A DNA stretch of 64,000 bases from Methylobacterium amylolyticum (lineage in GTDB: Bacteria > Pseudomonadota > Alphaproteobacteria > Rhizobiales > Beijerinckiaceae): assembly GCF_030700245.1 (NCBI RefSeq), contig NZ_JAUYZI010000027.1, forward strand, positions 36,374 to 100,373. Direction: 5' to 3'. The notes under the pieces are model-generated. The model had not been told where the DNA came from. It saw only the letters and a list, made by a program, of their open reading frames with translations, and did not search any database. Shown one piece after another: positions 18,822 to 26,735 of the stretch (the first letter of the stretch is position 1; each line of letters begins with the position of its first letter). Position numbers and translations under genes: made by a program.

Positions 18822-19877
18822 ATGGCCAGGACAGCCCTGATCGTCGGCGCGAGCGGGATCGTCGGCAGCGCGGCGGCGGCGCTGCTGGCGGGGGAGGGCT
18901 GGCGCGTCGCCGGCCTCGCCCGAAACCCGCCGCAACAGCCCGGCGTCGAGCCGGTGGCGGCCGACCTGCTCGACCCGGGCTCGCTCGGTCCGGCGCTCGC
19001 GGGCCTCGCTCCCGATCTCGTGGTGTTCGCGACCTGGCAGCGGCGCGCCACCGAGGCGGAGATGATCCGCGTCAACGGCGCGATGGTCGAGAACCTGCTG
19101 GCGGCCGTGCCGCCGGGCCCGCGCCACGTCGCCCTGGTGACCGGCCTGAAGCACTATCTCGGGCCGTTCGAGGCCTACGGGCAGGGGGCGCTGCCGCAGA
19201 CGCCGTTCCGCGAGGAGCAGGGGCGGCTGCCGATCGACAATTTCTACTACGCGCAGGAGGACGCGGTCTTCGCCGCCGCCGAGCGCGACGGCTTCACCTG
19301 GAGCGTGCACCGGCCGCACACGGTGATCGGGCTCGCGGTCGGCAACGCCATGAACATGGGCACGACGCTCGCCTGCTACGCCACCCTGTGCCGGGAGACC
19401 GGCCGGCCGTTCGTGTTCCCGGGCTCGGCGGCGCAGTGGGCCGGTCTCACCGACATGACCGACGCCCGGCTGCTCGCCCGGCAGATCCTGTGGGCGGCGA
19501 CCGAGCCGAAGGCGGCCAACCGCGCCTTCAACGTCGTGAACGGCGACGTCTTCCGCTGGAGCTGGATGTGGGGGCGGATCGCCGACTGGTTCGGGATCGA
19601 GCCCGTCCCGTTCGACGGCACCCACCGGCCGCTGGAGCCGCGCATGGCCGGGGACGGGCCGGCCTGGGCCGAAATCGCCGCCCGGTACGGGCTCGCCGAG
19701 CCGGACCTCGCAAAGCTCGCCTCCGCGTGGCACACCGACGCCGATCTCGGCCGGCCGATCGAGGTGGTGACCGACATGAGCCGCAGCCGGCGCCTCGGCT
19801 TCACCGCCTACCAGCCCACCGACGACGCCTTCTTCGACCTGTTCGCGCGGCTGCGGGCGGACCGGCTGATCCCCTGA
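18822..19877 (+). CDS. PRISE-type NAD(P)-dependent reductase (extended SDR fold)
   Basis: The product has 351 residues. The Rossmann start LIVGASGIVGSA gives the cofactor site. Two further segments, NFYYAQEDAVF and WSVHRPHTVIG, match the hallmark of progesterone 5-beta-reductase/iridoid synthase-like (PRISE) enzymes, in which the tyrosine sits in the unusual YY position. Such enzymes reduce the C=C bond of enones and enals. A good ribosome-binding site (ggaggcgg) precedes the ATG, 66 bases after the aminotransferase. Function with its neighbours is not established. Confidence 0.8.
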   Translation: MARTALIVGASGIVGSAAAALLAGEGWRVAGLARNPPQQPGVEPVAADLLDPGSLGPALAGLAPDLVVFATWQRRATEAEMIRVNGAMVENLLAAVPPGPRHVALVTGLKHYLGPFEAYGQGALPQTPFREEQGRLPIDNFYYAQEDAVFAAAERDGFTWSVHRPHTVIGLAVGNAMNMGTTLACYATLCRETGRPFVFPGSAAQWAGLTDMTDARLLARQILWAATEPKAANRAFNVVNGDVFRWSWMWGRIADWFGIEPVPFDGTHRPLEPRMAGDGPAWAEIAARYGLAEPDLAKLASAWHTDADLGRPIEVVTDMSRSRRLGFTAYQPTDDAFFDLFARLRADRLIP

Positions 19878-19881
19878 ACCC

Positions 19882-21195
19882 TCAGGCGCCGGCCTTCTCC
19901 AGCCCGCACCATTCGGCCACGAACAGCGCCATCGCGGCCGTGCAGCGTTGCACCGAGGCGAGGCTGACGCGCTCGTCGAAGCCGTGGATGTTCTCGGCGC
20001 GGGGGCCGTAGCAGAGCGCCGGCACCCCCTCGTAGAGGGCGTGGACCCGGGTATCGAGGTAGCTCGGCGACATGAAGCTCTGCAGGGGCGCCCCGAACAC
20101 CCGCGCGTGGGCGCGGCCCAGCACGGCCTCCGCCTCCGAGCCCTCGGCGAGGACGTAGCCCTCCGCCCAGAACCCGTCGAAGGTCACGCGCGGCGGGCTG
20201 TCGGCCAGGAACGGGTCGCCCCGCGCGAACGCGGCCACCGCCGCCGCGATCTCGGCGGCCGCGTCGGCCGCCCGGACCCCGGGATAGAGGGCGATGCGGC
20301 AGCCGACCCGGCACCACGCCGGCACCGAGGAGTTCCAGTCGCCCCCCGCGATCCGGCCGATGTTGAGGTTGATCGGGTGGTCCTCCGCCGCGAAGTGGCG
20401 GTGGCGGCTCCGCTCGGCGTTCCAGCGCGCCTCGACCTCCCGCAGGGCGCCGACCACCCGCCACGTGGCGTCGATGGCGTTGGCGCCCGCGCCCATCTCG
20501 CGCACGTGCACCGGCCGGCCGCGCACCTCCAGGGTGAACCACAGCACGCCGGTATTGGCGCGCACCAGCTTCTCGTCCTCCGGCTCGGGGATCAGCACCG
20601 CGTCGGCCCGGTATCCGCGCAGGTGGGCGGCGAGCGCGCCGTTGCCGGTCGATTCCTCCTCGACCACCGAGAGCAGCGTCACCGACGCCGCCGGCTGGAG
20701 GCCGAGCCGCCGCAGGGCGTCGAGGGCGAACAGGTTGGCGGCGTGGCCGGCCTTCATGTCGCCGGCGCCGCGCCCGTACAGCCAGTCGCCGTCCACCGTC
20801 GGCGCGAAGGGCGGGCGGGTCCAGAGGTCGAGGGGGCCCGTCGGCACCACGTCGACATGGGCCTGGAGGATCAGCGAGCGCCCGGTCTCGGTCCGCGGCC
20901 GGTGGTGGGCGGCGACGACCGGCGCCTCCGAATGGGCCGCCGCGTGGTCGGAACTCCGCCACGCCTCGGCGCGCGCGCCGCCGGGATGGGCTTCGAGCGC
21001 CGCCCGGTCCATGGCGAACCGCTCGGTCGCGTAGCCGCGGGCGCGGAAGGCGCCGAACACGTGGTCCTGGCAGGCGTGCTCGGCGCCGCGGGTCGAGGCG
21101 AAGCGCACGAGGTCCTCCGTATGCGCGACCTGCCCCGGAAACCCCGCCGCGACGGCGGCCTCGATCTCGGCGGCGAGGGCGGGGTCGAGGGGCAT
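19882..21195 (-). CDS. M20-family metallopeptidase (ArgE/DapE type)
   Basis: The product has 437 residues and is a cocatalytic zinc hydrolase. Metal-site segments are LILQAHVDVVPTG, YGRGAGDMKAGHA and the catalytic VVEEESTGNGA; the dimerisation lid lies between. Family members cleave acetylornithine, succinyl-diaminopimelate or N-acyl amino acids, and the sequence does not decide between them. The start ATG at 21195 gives the usual N-terminus; the upstream open frame is low-complexity. It converges on the PRISE reductase gene with only four bases between the stops. Confidence 0.88.
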   Translation of the reverse strand: MPLDPALAAEIEAAVAAGFPGQVAHTEDLVRFASTRGAEHACQDHVFGAFRARGYATERFAMDRAALEAHPGGARAEAWRSSDHAAAHSEAPVVAAHHRPRTETGRSLILQAHVDVVPTGPLDLWTRPPFAPTVDGDWLYGRGAGDMKAGHAANLFALDALRRLGLQPAASVTLLSVVEEESTGNGALAAHLRGYRADAVLIPEPEDEKLVRANTGVLWFTLEVRGRPVHVREMGAGANAIDATWRVVGALREVEARWNAERSRHRHFAAEDHPINLNIGRIAGGDWNSSVPAWCRVGCRIALYPGVRAADAAAEIAAAVAAFARGDPFLADSPPRVTFDGFWAEGYVLAEGSEAEAVLGRAHARVFGAPLQSFMSPSYLDTRVHALYEGVPALCYGPRAENIHGFDERVSLASVQRCTAAMALFVAEWCGLEKAGA

Positions 21196-21281
21196 GCGGG
21201 CTCCTGTCTGCCGCGATCCGGGCCCGGATCGCCGGCCGCGCATCGGAGGCCGCACCGGGCGGCCTGTCAACGCGGGGGGCC

Positions 21282-21560
21282 GCATGGCCAGGGCTCCGAC
21301 CTCGGGTTAACGCAGGCATGGCATCGGTGTTTGCGAGAGGCCCCGTCATTCCGGGACTGCGCAGCAGGGCCCGGAATCCAGAACCGCCCCGGCGTGCCGG
21401 GCATGGCGCAAGACGCGGCGCGCAAGACCCGGCACTGTCGGCGGTTCTGGATTCCGGGCTCGCCTGCGGCGCCCCGGAATGACGGACTGCGTGTGAGAGA
21501 GGGGATTGCATCTCCCACAGGTTGCGGTTCGTTAACCCGAGTTCCGAACCCTGGCCGTAC
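21282..21560. repeat. Inverted-repeat-bounded element containing repeat family B, copy 1
   Basis: Terminal inverted repeats lie at 21282-21312 and 21530-21560 and match at 26 of 31 positions, including an uninterrupted ctcgggttaacg. Inside, 21345-21483 is a second palindrome that opens gtcattccggg and closes ccccggaatgac; that inner core recurs at 30882. No gene is carried, which fits a small non-autonomous mobile element, but no target-site duplication was identified. Confidence 0.65.
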
Positions 21561-21606
21561 GGCGCGCCGCCGGATCCCCCTCCCACCAGCTTCCTCCCAC
21601 CAACCC

Positions 21607-21719
21607 CCCTCATCCTGAGGTGCCCGCGCAGCGGGCCTCGAAGGAGCCCTCCAGAGATCGCGCGGCCGGCTGGAGCCCTCCTTCGAGGGCCGCTGGCGCG
21701 GCCACCTCAGGATGAGGTC
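21607..21719. repeat. Dispersed palindromic repeat, family A, copy 3
   Basis: Outer arms cctcatcctgagg / cctcaggatgagg and inner arms around cgaaggag / ctccttcg are the same as in the other four copies. It lies in the gene-free stretch upstream of the M20 gene. Confidence 0.9.
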
Positions 21720-22519
21720 GTTTTTGGGATGGGCCGGGGCGATGCCGCAGCGCGCGGCCTCCGGACATGGCGGATCGCCCCCACCCGCTTCCGCGCCGGG
21801 GACATGGCCCAAGAAGAACAGGGGACGCGGGACGCCGCGGGGACCCTGGTCGTGTGACACACGCGGAAGCCGGCCCCCGCGGCGCCCCGTGGCCATCAGC
21901 CCCCGTCACCGGGGCCGCCGGCCATCTTGTCGTCGCGGTGTCTTCCAGCCCGCCCGGTCTACGCCCGCACGTGAGCGGTCTCTGACGGGGCGCCCGGCCC
22001 AGGAAGCATCGCTGCTCCCCCGGCTCGCGCCCCCGGAACCCGCATCGTCGCTGGGGCTTTGCAGCCCGGCCCGTGCCCGTAGTGGCATGCGGGCCCGCAG
22101 TCTTACCTCAGGATCGGCCCAGGATGGGGTCCGGGCGCGGCTCATTTGGTGCCGCGCCGGGCGCGTACGCCCCTGCCTCCATGCCCGCACCCGAGCCGTC
22201 CCGCACCGGACGCGCCGCCCGGGGCGGCGACGACCGAAGTCGCCGACGCGGGCACCGCCCCGCCGCCCGAACCGCCCCGGTCGGTCACCGGGGGGCTCCC
22301 TGGGCGGGGCGAAGTCCGAAAAGACCCCGCCCCGCCGGGCAGCGGATGGCCCATCAGAACCACGCATCAGGACAAAAGTCAATGTTTTTGTTTTTTTTCT
22401 TTGATCCGCCCGCAACTCTACCGGCCGTCGGGGTTTTAGTTCGCTCCAGAGTTGCATCGCGTGCAGATCGGTGGGGAACAAGCTGATCGCGCGCGCTTCC
22501 CGCCCTATCTCTCCGGTCC
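21720..22519. other. Stretch without a convincing gene, 800 bases
   Basis: Open frames exist here on both strands, but they overlap one another, lack ribosome-binding sites and have low-complexity Arg/Pro/Gly translations typical of GC-rich noncoding DNA. A T-rich tract at about 22383-22405 is the only sharp feature. I see no RNA gene. Confidence 0.5.
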
Positions 22520-22789
22520 ATGCCCCGTCGCGTCTTCTACAGGATCGCGGACAGGCCGGACGGCCTGTTCGACGCCGTCGTCAGGATCGAGCCCGACCGG
22601 GTGATCCGCCGGGACGGCTTCGCCTCCCTCGCCGAGGCGGAGACCTGGGCCGACGGCCTGCGCGCGCTGATGGCGGCGCTGGGCGCCCCGCTGCTGCACG
22701 AGGCCGTGCCGGACACGCGGGCGGAGGCCGGACCGGCGCGCGGCCCGGAAGCCGCGCCGATCCTCGACGGCGACGGCACGGAGCCCTGA
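22520..22789 (+). CDS. Small hypothetical protein
   Basis: An 89-residue protein beginning MPRRVFYRIADRPDGLF. The first 65 residues look like a real small domain (mixed strand and helix, third-position GC strongly biased); the last 25 are Ala/Pro/Gly-rich and disordered. There is no signal peptide and no evident ribosome-binding site, so the start is uncertain. I do not recognise the family. The next gene starts 135 bases later. Confidence 0.55.
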   Translation: MPRRVFYRIADRPDGLFDAVVRIEPDRVIRRDGFASLAEAETWADGLRALMAALGAPLLHEAVPDTRAEAGPARGPEAAPILDGDGTEP

Positions 22790-22924
22790 CGCCCGGGTCG
22801 CGTCCGGCGCCGGCCATTGTCATCCTCGGCCCCGGGCCTAGCTGCCCTCACGCCCCGGCGGCGCCGGCTCGGTTCCCCCGGGTGCGCGATCCACAAGAAC
22901 GAACCAACGGACGGAGACCCCCAC

Positions 22925-23410
22925 ATGCGGCGCACGATCTGCCGGACCCTCGCCCCGGCCGCCCTGGTCCTTCTCGCCGGCACGGCGCCGGGCCTCGCCC
23001 TGGAGGTGACGAGCGCGGTCGACATCGCCGCCCCGCCGGCCAAGGTCTGGCAGACGATCGGCGATTTCTGCGGCATCGGCACGTGGCACCCGGCGGTCGA
23101 GAAGTGCACCCCCTCCGAGCAGGACGGCAAGAAGATCCGGACCCTCAGCCTCAAGGGCGGCGGCACCCTCAAGGAGGAGCAGCTCTCCCGCGACGACAAG
23201 GTGATGAGCTACACCTACACCATCCTGGAGGGCCCGCTGCCGGTCTCCGACTACAAGTCGACGCTCGCGGTGGCGCCGGAGGGCTCGGGCTCGAAGGTGA
23301 CGTGGAGCGGGACCTTCGCCGCCAAGGGCGCGCCGGACACGGTGGCCAAGGACGCGATCCAGGGCATCTACGATTCCGGCCTCAAGGCGATCGCCGAGAA
23401 GGCCAAGTAG
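22925..23410 (+). CDS. Exported SRPBCC-family protein
   Basis: The product has 161 residues. A signal peptide (ending near APGLALE) is followed by a START-like, polyketide-cyclase-type domain: VDIAAPPAKVWQTIGDFCGIGTWHPAVE is the typical first strand and helix pair, and the C-terminal long helix is TVAKDAIQGIYDSGLKAI. The fold makes a hydrophobic pocket for a small ligand. Exported members are of unknown function. A ribosome-binding site (ggagacc) lies just before the ATG. Confidence 0.8.
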   Translation: MRRTICRTLAPAALVLLAGTAPGLALEVTSAVDIAAPPAKVWQTIGDFCGIGTWHPAVEKCTPSEQDGKKIRTLSLKGGGTLKEEQLSRDDKVMSYTYTILEGPLPVSDYKSTLAVAPEGSGSKVTWSGTFAAKGAPDTVAKDAIQGIYDSGLKAIAEKAK

Positions 23411-23518
23411 ACCCGCCAAGTGGACCGGCGACGGAGGCCGGCGCCCGGGGCGATTGACCCACGGCCAAGCTCGGCCCAGAACCTTCGGCGTGGCCCCCGC
23501 GCCGAAGGGAATTTCCGC

Positions 23519-23836
23519 GTGACCCCGTCCCGTCTCTGCCTCGCCCTCCTCGCCGCCGCCGCGCTGGGCGCCTGCCAGCCGAAGGCCGCCGCGCCGACGG
23601 TGGCCGCGCCCCCCGCGCTGCCCCCCGCCCTGCCGACCGGGAGCGGCTGCGGGCCGGAGATCGCCCGCACCCAGGCGATCGTCGACAGCGACGTGGCGAC
23701 CGGCAACCTCAACAAGCCGGTGGGCGACCGCTTCGGCGCCGACCTCGCCCGCGCCGCATCCGCCTGCGCCGCCGGCCGCAGTGCCGAGGCCCAGGCCGAA
23801 CTCGCCGCCGCCAAGGTCCGCTACGGCTATCGCTGA
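23519..23836 (+). CDS. Small lipoprotein
   Basis: The product has 105 residues and starts at GTG with aaggga as ribosome-binding site. A lipobox GAC follows a hydrophobic signal, so the mature protein starts at Cys19 and would be membrane-anchored. After a Pro/Ala linker the folded part contains two Cys and ends AELAAAKVRYGYR. No family is recognised. It converges on fdhE and may be unrelated to it. Confidence 0.72.
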   Translation: MTPSRLCLALLAAAALGACQPKAAAPTVAAPPALPPALPTGSGCGPEIARTQAIVDSDVATGNLNKPVGDRFGADLARAASACAAGRSAEAQAELAAAKVRYGYR

Positions 23837-23841
23837 GCGAT

Positions 23842-23885
23842 CGGGGCTCCGCCCCGAACCCCGCCGAAGGGACTCGTCCCTTCGG
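23842..23885. terminator. Hairpins between convergent lipoprotein and fdhE genes
   Basis: Two hairpins lie here: cggggc / gccccg, and the perfect nine-base stem ccgaaggga / tcccttcgg with loop ctcg. There is no long T tract, so termination efficiency is uncertain. Confidence 0.5.
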
Positions 23886-23896
23886 GATCCCCGGTG

Positions 23897-24925
23897 TCAG
23901 ACCACGAACAGCAGGTTCAGGCCGGCGCGCTTGAACCCTTCCTCGGCGATCTTCAGGTCGAGGCCGTAGGAGGCGATGTCGTCGGCCACGGGGTCGAGAT
24001 CCACGGCGCGGTGCTGGTGCAGGTGCTTGATGGAGCTGTGGCAGGCGGTGCAGGTCTCGACCTGCACGTCCTTCGAGATCTCGTCGAGACCGTAATAGCT
24101 GATGCCCTCGCCCGAGCCGCAGGCGGTGCAGCGGATGCGGACGTGGTTCCACAGGGTGCCGCACAGCGAGCAGCTCAGGTAGCGCGCCTTGTCGGCCGGG
24201 GTCCAGCCGACGATCAGGCTGGCGGTCGGGGCGCCGCCGCAGGCCGGGCAGACGCCGTCGGCCACCGGCTTGAGCGCCCTGGGGTCGAGCCGCGCCGCGC
24301 GCCGGGCGAGGCAGACCTGGAGGGCGGCGGAGACGTACAGGCACTCGGCCACCCGCTCCAGCGGGATCGCCCCCTCGAACACCTGCACCGCGAGGTCGAG
24401 CCGGTCCTCCGGCGCGGCGGCCTCCAGGGCGGCCCGGGCGGCCCGGGCCTCCTCCGGCGCCTCGGCGAGGTCGAGGGCGGCAAGCAGCGCGGTCAGCGCG
24501 TCCTGGAAGGTCGGGTCGGTCTCGATCACGTGGCGCGACAGCGGCGGCATGCCGTGCTCGATCCGCACCGCTTGGTCGGCCGGCGCCTCGCCGCCGAGGT
24601 CCCAGCCGGCCGCGCCGCGCGCCGCCTCGACCGCGGCCTGGGCCTCGGCGACCCGGGCCACGAGCCGCAGGTAGGCCTCCAGCGGGTGGCCCGGGGCGAG
24701 GGCGTTCAGCCGCGCGGCCCGGGCGCGGAACAGGGCGCCGGGATCCGGCAGGCGCACGAACGGGACGGAGCCCGAGATGCCGATCTTGTCGGGATCGGGC
24801 TTGATCGCGTCGAAGGCTGCCTTGCGCGGGCTCTGCGTGGACGAGTCGGACGTGGGCGTCACCTTGGAGGACGCCTTGGCGGCCGCACCCGCGGGCGCGG
24901 CCGAACGCTTGAAGAACTGTGCCAC
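23897..24925 (-). CDS. fdhE: Formate dehydrogenase accessory protein FdhE
   Basis: The product has 342 residues, slightly longer than enteric FdhE, with a Lys/Ser-rich N-terminus. FdhE assists maturation of respiratory, Tat-exported formate dehydrogenase. The C-terminal half carries the paired Cys motifs that hold metal: CPACGG, CSLCGTLW, CTACGSGEGISYYG and CTACHSS. It is the last gene of the fdo operon and starts four bases after the gamma subunit stop, so it is made together with the enzyme it serves. Confidence 0.93.
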   Translation of the reverse strand: MAQFFKRSAAPAGAAAKASSKVTPTSDSSTQSPRKAAFDAIKPDPDKIGISGSVPFVRLPDPGALFRARAARLNALAPGHPLEAYLRLVARVAEAQAAVEAARGAAGWDLGGEAPADQAVRIEHGMPPLSRHVIETDPTFQDALTALLAALDLAEAPEEARAARAALEAAAPEDRLDLAVQVFEGAIPLERVAECLYVSAALQVCLARRAARLDPRALKPVADGVCPACGGAPTASLIVGWTPADKARYLSCSLCGTLWNHVRIRCTACGSGEGISYYGLDEISKDVQVETCTACHSSIKHLHQHRAVDLDPVADDIASYGLDLKIAEEGFKRAGLNLLFVV

Positions 24926-24929
24926 GCGA

Positions 24930-25652
24930 TCAGGACCCGCGCTTGTCGACCGAGCCGCGCCGCATCTTCGTGCCGGCGAGCTGCCGGAACCACTTGCGGT
25001 GGTGGCGGTAGGCCCAGCCGCCGGTCACCGTGCCGCGCACCATCGCCCGGCCGGTGCCGCGCACCCAGATGCCCGCGTAGATGTGCACCACGATGATCGC
25101 GATGGCGATCACCGCCGCCAGCGAGTGGCCGAGCAGCGCCCAGCGCTGCGTCTCGATCGAGGTGTAGCCGCCGAAATAGGTGTTCCAGATCACGATGCCG
25201 GTGACGAACATCACCGCGATCAGCACGGTCTGGCCCCAGAACACCATCTTCTGACCGGCGTTGTACTTGCCGAGTTCGGGCAGCCGGTCCTCGCGGTTGG
25301 TGACCACGTCGCCGATCTTCATCGACCACTCGACGTCGTCCTTGTTGGGGATGTTCAGGCGCCAGAAGCGCACGAACAGCAGCGCGAAGCTGACCACCAG
25401 GGCGACGCCGAACCAGGGATGGATCGCCCGCGCCGCCTGCCCGCCGCCGAACAGGCCGGTGAGCGAGAACAGGTAGGGCGAGAACATCGCCAGCCCCGAC
25501 AGCGTCAGCAGCGTGAACAGGATCGCGGTAATCCAGTGGTTCACCCGCTGGAGGCCGGTGTAGCGCGGGACGTAGAGGATCTCGGGCACCTCGTGCCGCG
25601 CCTGATGGAGCGGGCGGGTCTCTCCGTCGCGGATATCGGTGTGGATCGTCAT
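24930..25652 (-). CDS. fdoI: Formate dehydrogenase gamma subunit, cytochrome b
   Basis: The product has 240 residues and four membrane helices. It anchors the enzyme in the cytoplasmic membrane, binds two b haems and passes electrons to quinone. Haem ligand candidates are the His in RVNHWITA and in AIAIIVVHIYAGIWV. The sequence runs YVPRYTGLQRVNHWIT at the start of helix 1, as in FdnI/FdoI. Gene order and spacing place it in one operon with the alpha and beta subunits. Confidence 0.93.
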   Translation of the reverse strand: MTIHTDIRDGETRPLHQARHEVPEILYVPRYTGLQRVNHWITAILFTLLTLSGLAMFSPYLFSLTGLFGGGQAARAIHPWFGVALVVSFALLFVRFWRLNIPNKDDVEWSMKIGDVVTNREDRLPELGKYNAGQKMVFWGQTVLIAVMFVTGIVIWNTYFGGYTSIETQRWALLGHSLAAVIAIAIIVVHIYAGIWVRGTGRAMVRGTVTGGWAYRHHRKWFRQLAGTKMRRGSVDKRGS

Positions 25653-25761
25653 CGGCGTTCACTCGACGGACGGGTTCGGGGTGCGGCGGGGCGGGCTTGG
25701 GCCCCGCCGCCCGGGATGCGCGTCCCCCGCCAGGGCGGGGGACGGGGTCGTCACAGGGTCG

Positions 25762-26721
25762 TCAGTGCGGCCGCGCCTCGGTGCCGCCGGCCTCGTGGCC
25801 GGTCTCCCGGCCGCCCTCACGACGCTTGGCCTGGTCGAGCTCGACCGCCTCTTCCTCCTCCTCCGGCACGACCTCGTTCGGGCCGGCGGTGACGTAGTGG
25901 AAGAAGCCGGCGACCGCCGCGAAGCCCATCGCCGCGAGCCCGAACACCTTGGCGCCGCCCTTCCAGAAGGCCACCAGCGGCGAGATCTTCGGGTCGTTCG
26001 GCAGGCCGGAGTAGAGGCTCGGCTGGTCGTTGTGGTGCAGCACGTACATCACGTGCGTGCCGCCGACGCCGGCCGGGTCGTAGAGCCCCGCATGCGCGAA
26101 GCCGCGCGACTTCAGGTCGTCCACGCGCTCGTGGGCCTGCTCGATCATCGCCTGCTTGGTGCCGAACATGATCGAGCCGGTCGGGCACGCCTTGGCGCAG
26201 GCCGGGGCCTGCCCCACCGCCACCCGGTCCGAGCACAGGGTGCACTTGTACGCCTTGTGGTCGGTCTGGCTGATGCGCGGGATGTTGAACGGGCAGCCCT
26301 TCACGCAGTAGCCGCAGCCGATGCAGTTCTCCTCGATGAAGTCGACGATGCCGTTGGAGTACTGCACGATGGCGCCGGGGGCCGGGCACGCCTTGAGGCA
26401 GCCCGGCTCGGTGCAGTGCATGCAGCCGTCCTTGCGGATCAGCCATTCGAGGTTGTTCGTCTGCGGGTTGTCGTATTCCGTGAACCGCATCAGGGTCCAC
26501 GTCTTCGGCGTCAGGTCGTGCGGGTTCTGGTAGGTGCCCGTGTTGACGCCGACGTCGTCGCGCAGGTCGTTCCACTCCTCGCACGCCGACTGGCAGGCCT
26601 TGCAGCCGATGCACTTCGACACGTCGATGAGCTTGGCGACCTCCACCTGGCGGCGGATCTCCGGCGGCGTCTCCGTGGAGGCGGAGCGCTGCCGGATGTC
26701 GAGGGAGCTGTAGTCGGCCAT
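25762..26721 (-). CDS. fdoH: Formate dehydrogenase beta subunit, four [4Fe-4S] clusters
   Basis: The product has 319 residues. It carries electrons from the catalytic subunit to the cytochrome. Four ferredoxin-type Cys groups are visible, among them CIGCKACQSACEEW, CMHCTEPGCLKACP, CIGCGYCVKGCPF and CTLCSDRV with CAKACP. A single C-terminal membrane helix (FGLAAMGFAAVAGFF) ties it to the gamma subunit, as in FdnH. It starts 14 bases after the alpha subunit stop. Confidence 0.94.
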   Translation of the reverse strand: MADYSSLDIRQRSASTETPPEIRRQVEVAKLIDVSKCIGCKACQSACEEWNDLRDDVGVNTGTYQNPHDLTPKTWTLMRFTEYDNPQTNNLEWLIRKDGCMHCTEPGCLKACPAPGAIVQYSNGIVDFIEENCIGCGYCVKGCPFNIPRISQTDHKAYKCTLCSDRVAVGQAPACAKACPTGSIMFGTKQAMIEQAHERVDDLKSRGFAHAGLYDPAGVGGTHVMYVLHHNDQPSLYSGLPNDPKISPLVAFWKGGAKVFGLAAMGFAAVAGFFHYVTAGPNEVVPEEEEEAVELDQAKRREGGRETGHEAGGTEARPH

Positions 26722-26735
26722 GGTCTACCCCTCCC

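Noticed and set aside
15723..19733. A minus-strand open frame of more than 1300 codons opposite the catabolic cluster
   Set aside because: It overlaps four genes with clear family motifs on the plus strand and has no recognisable domain.
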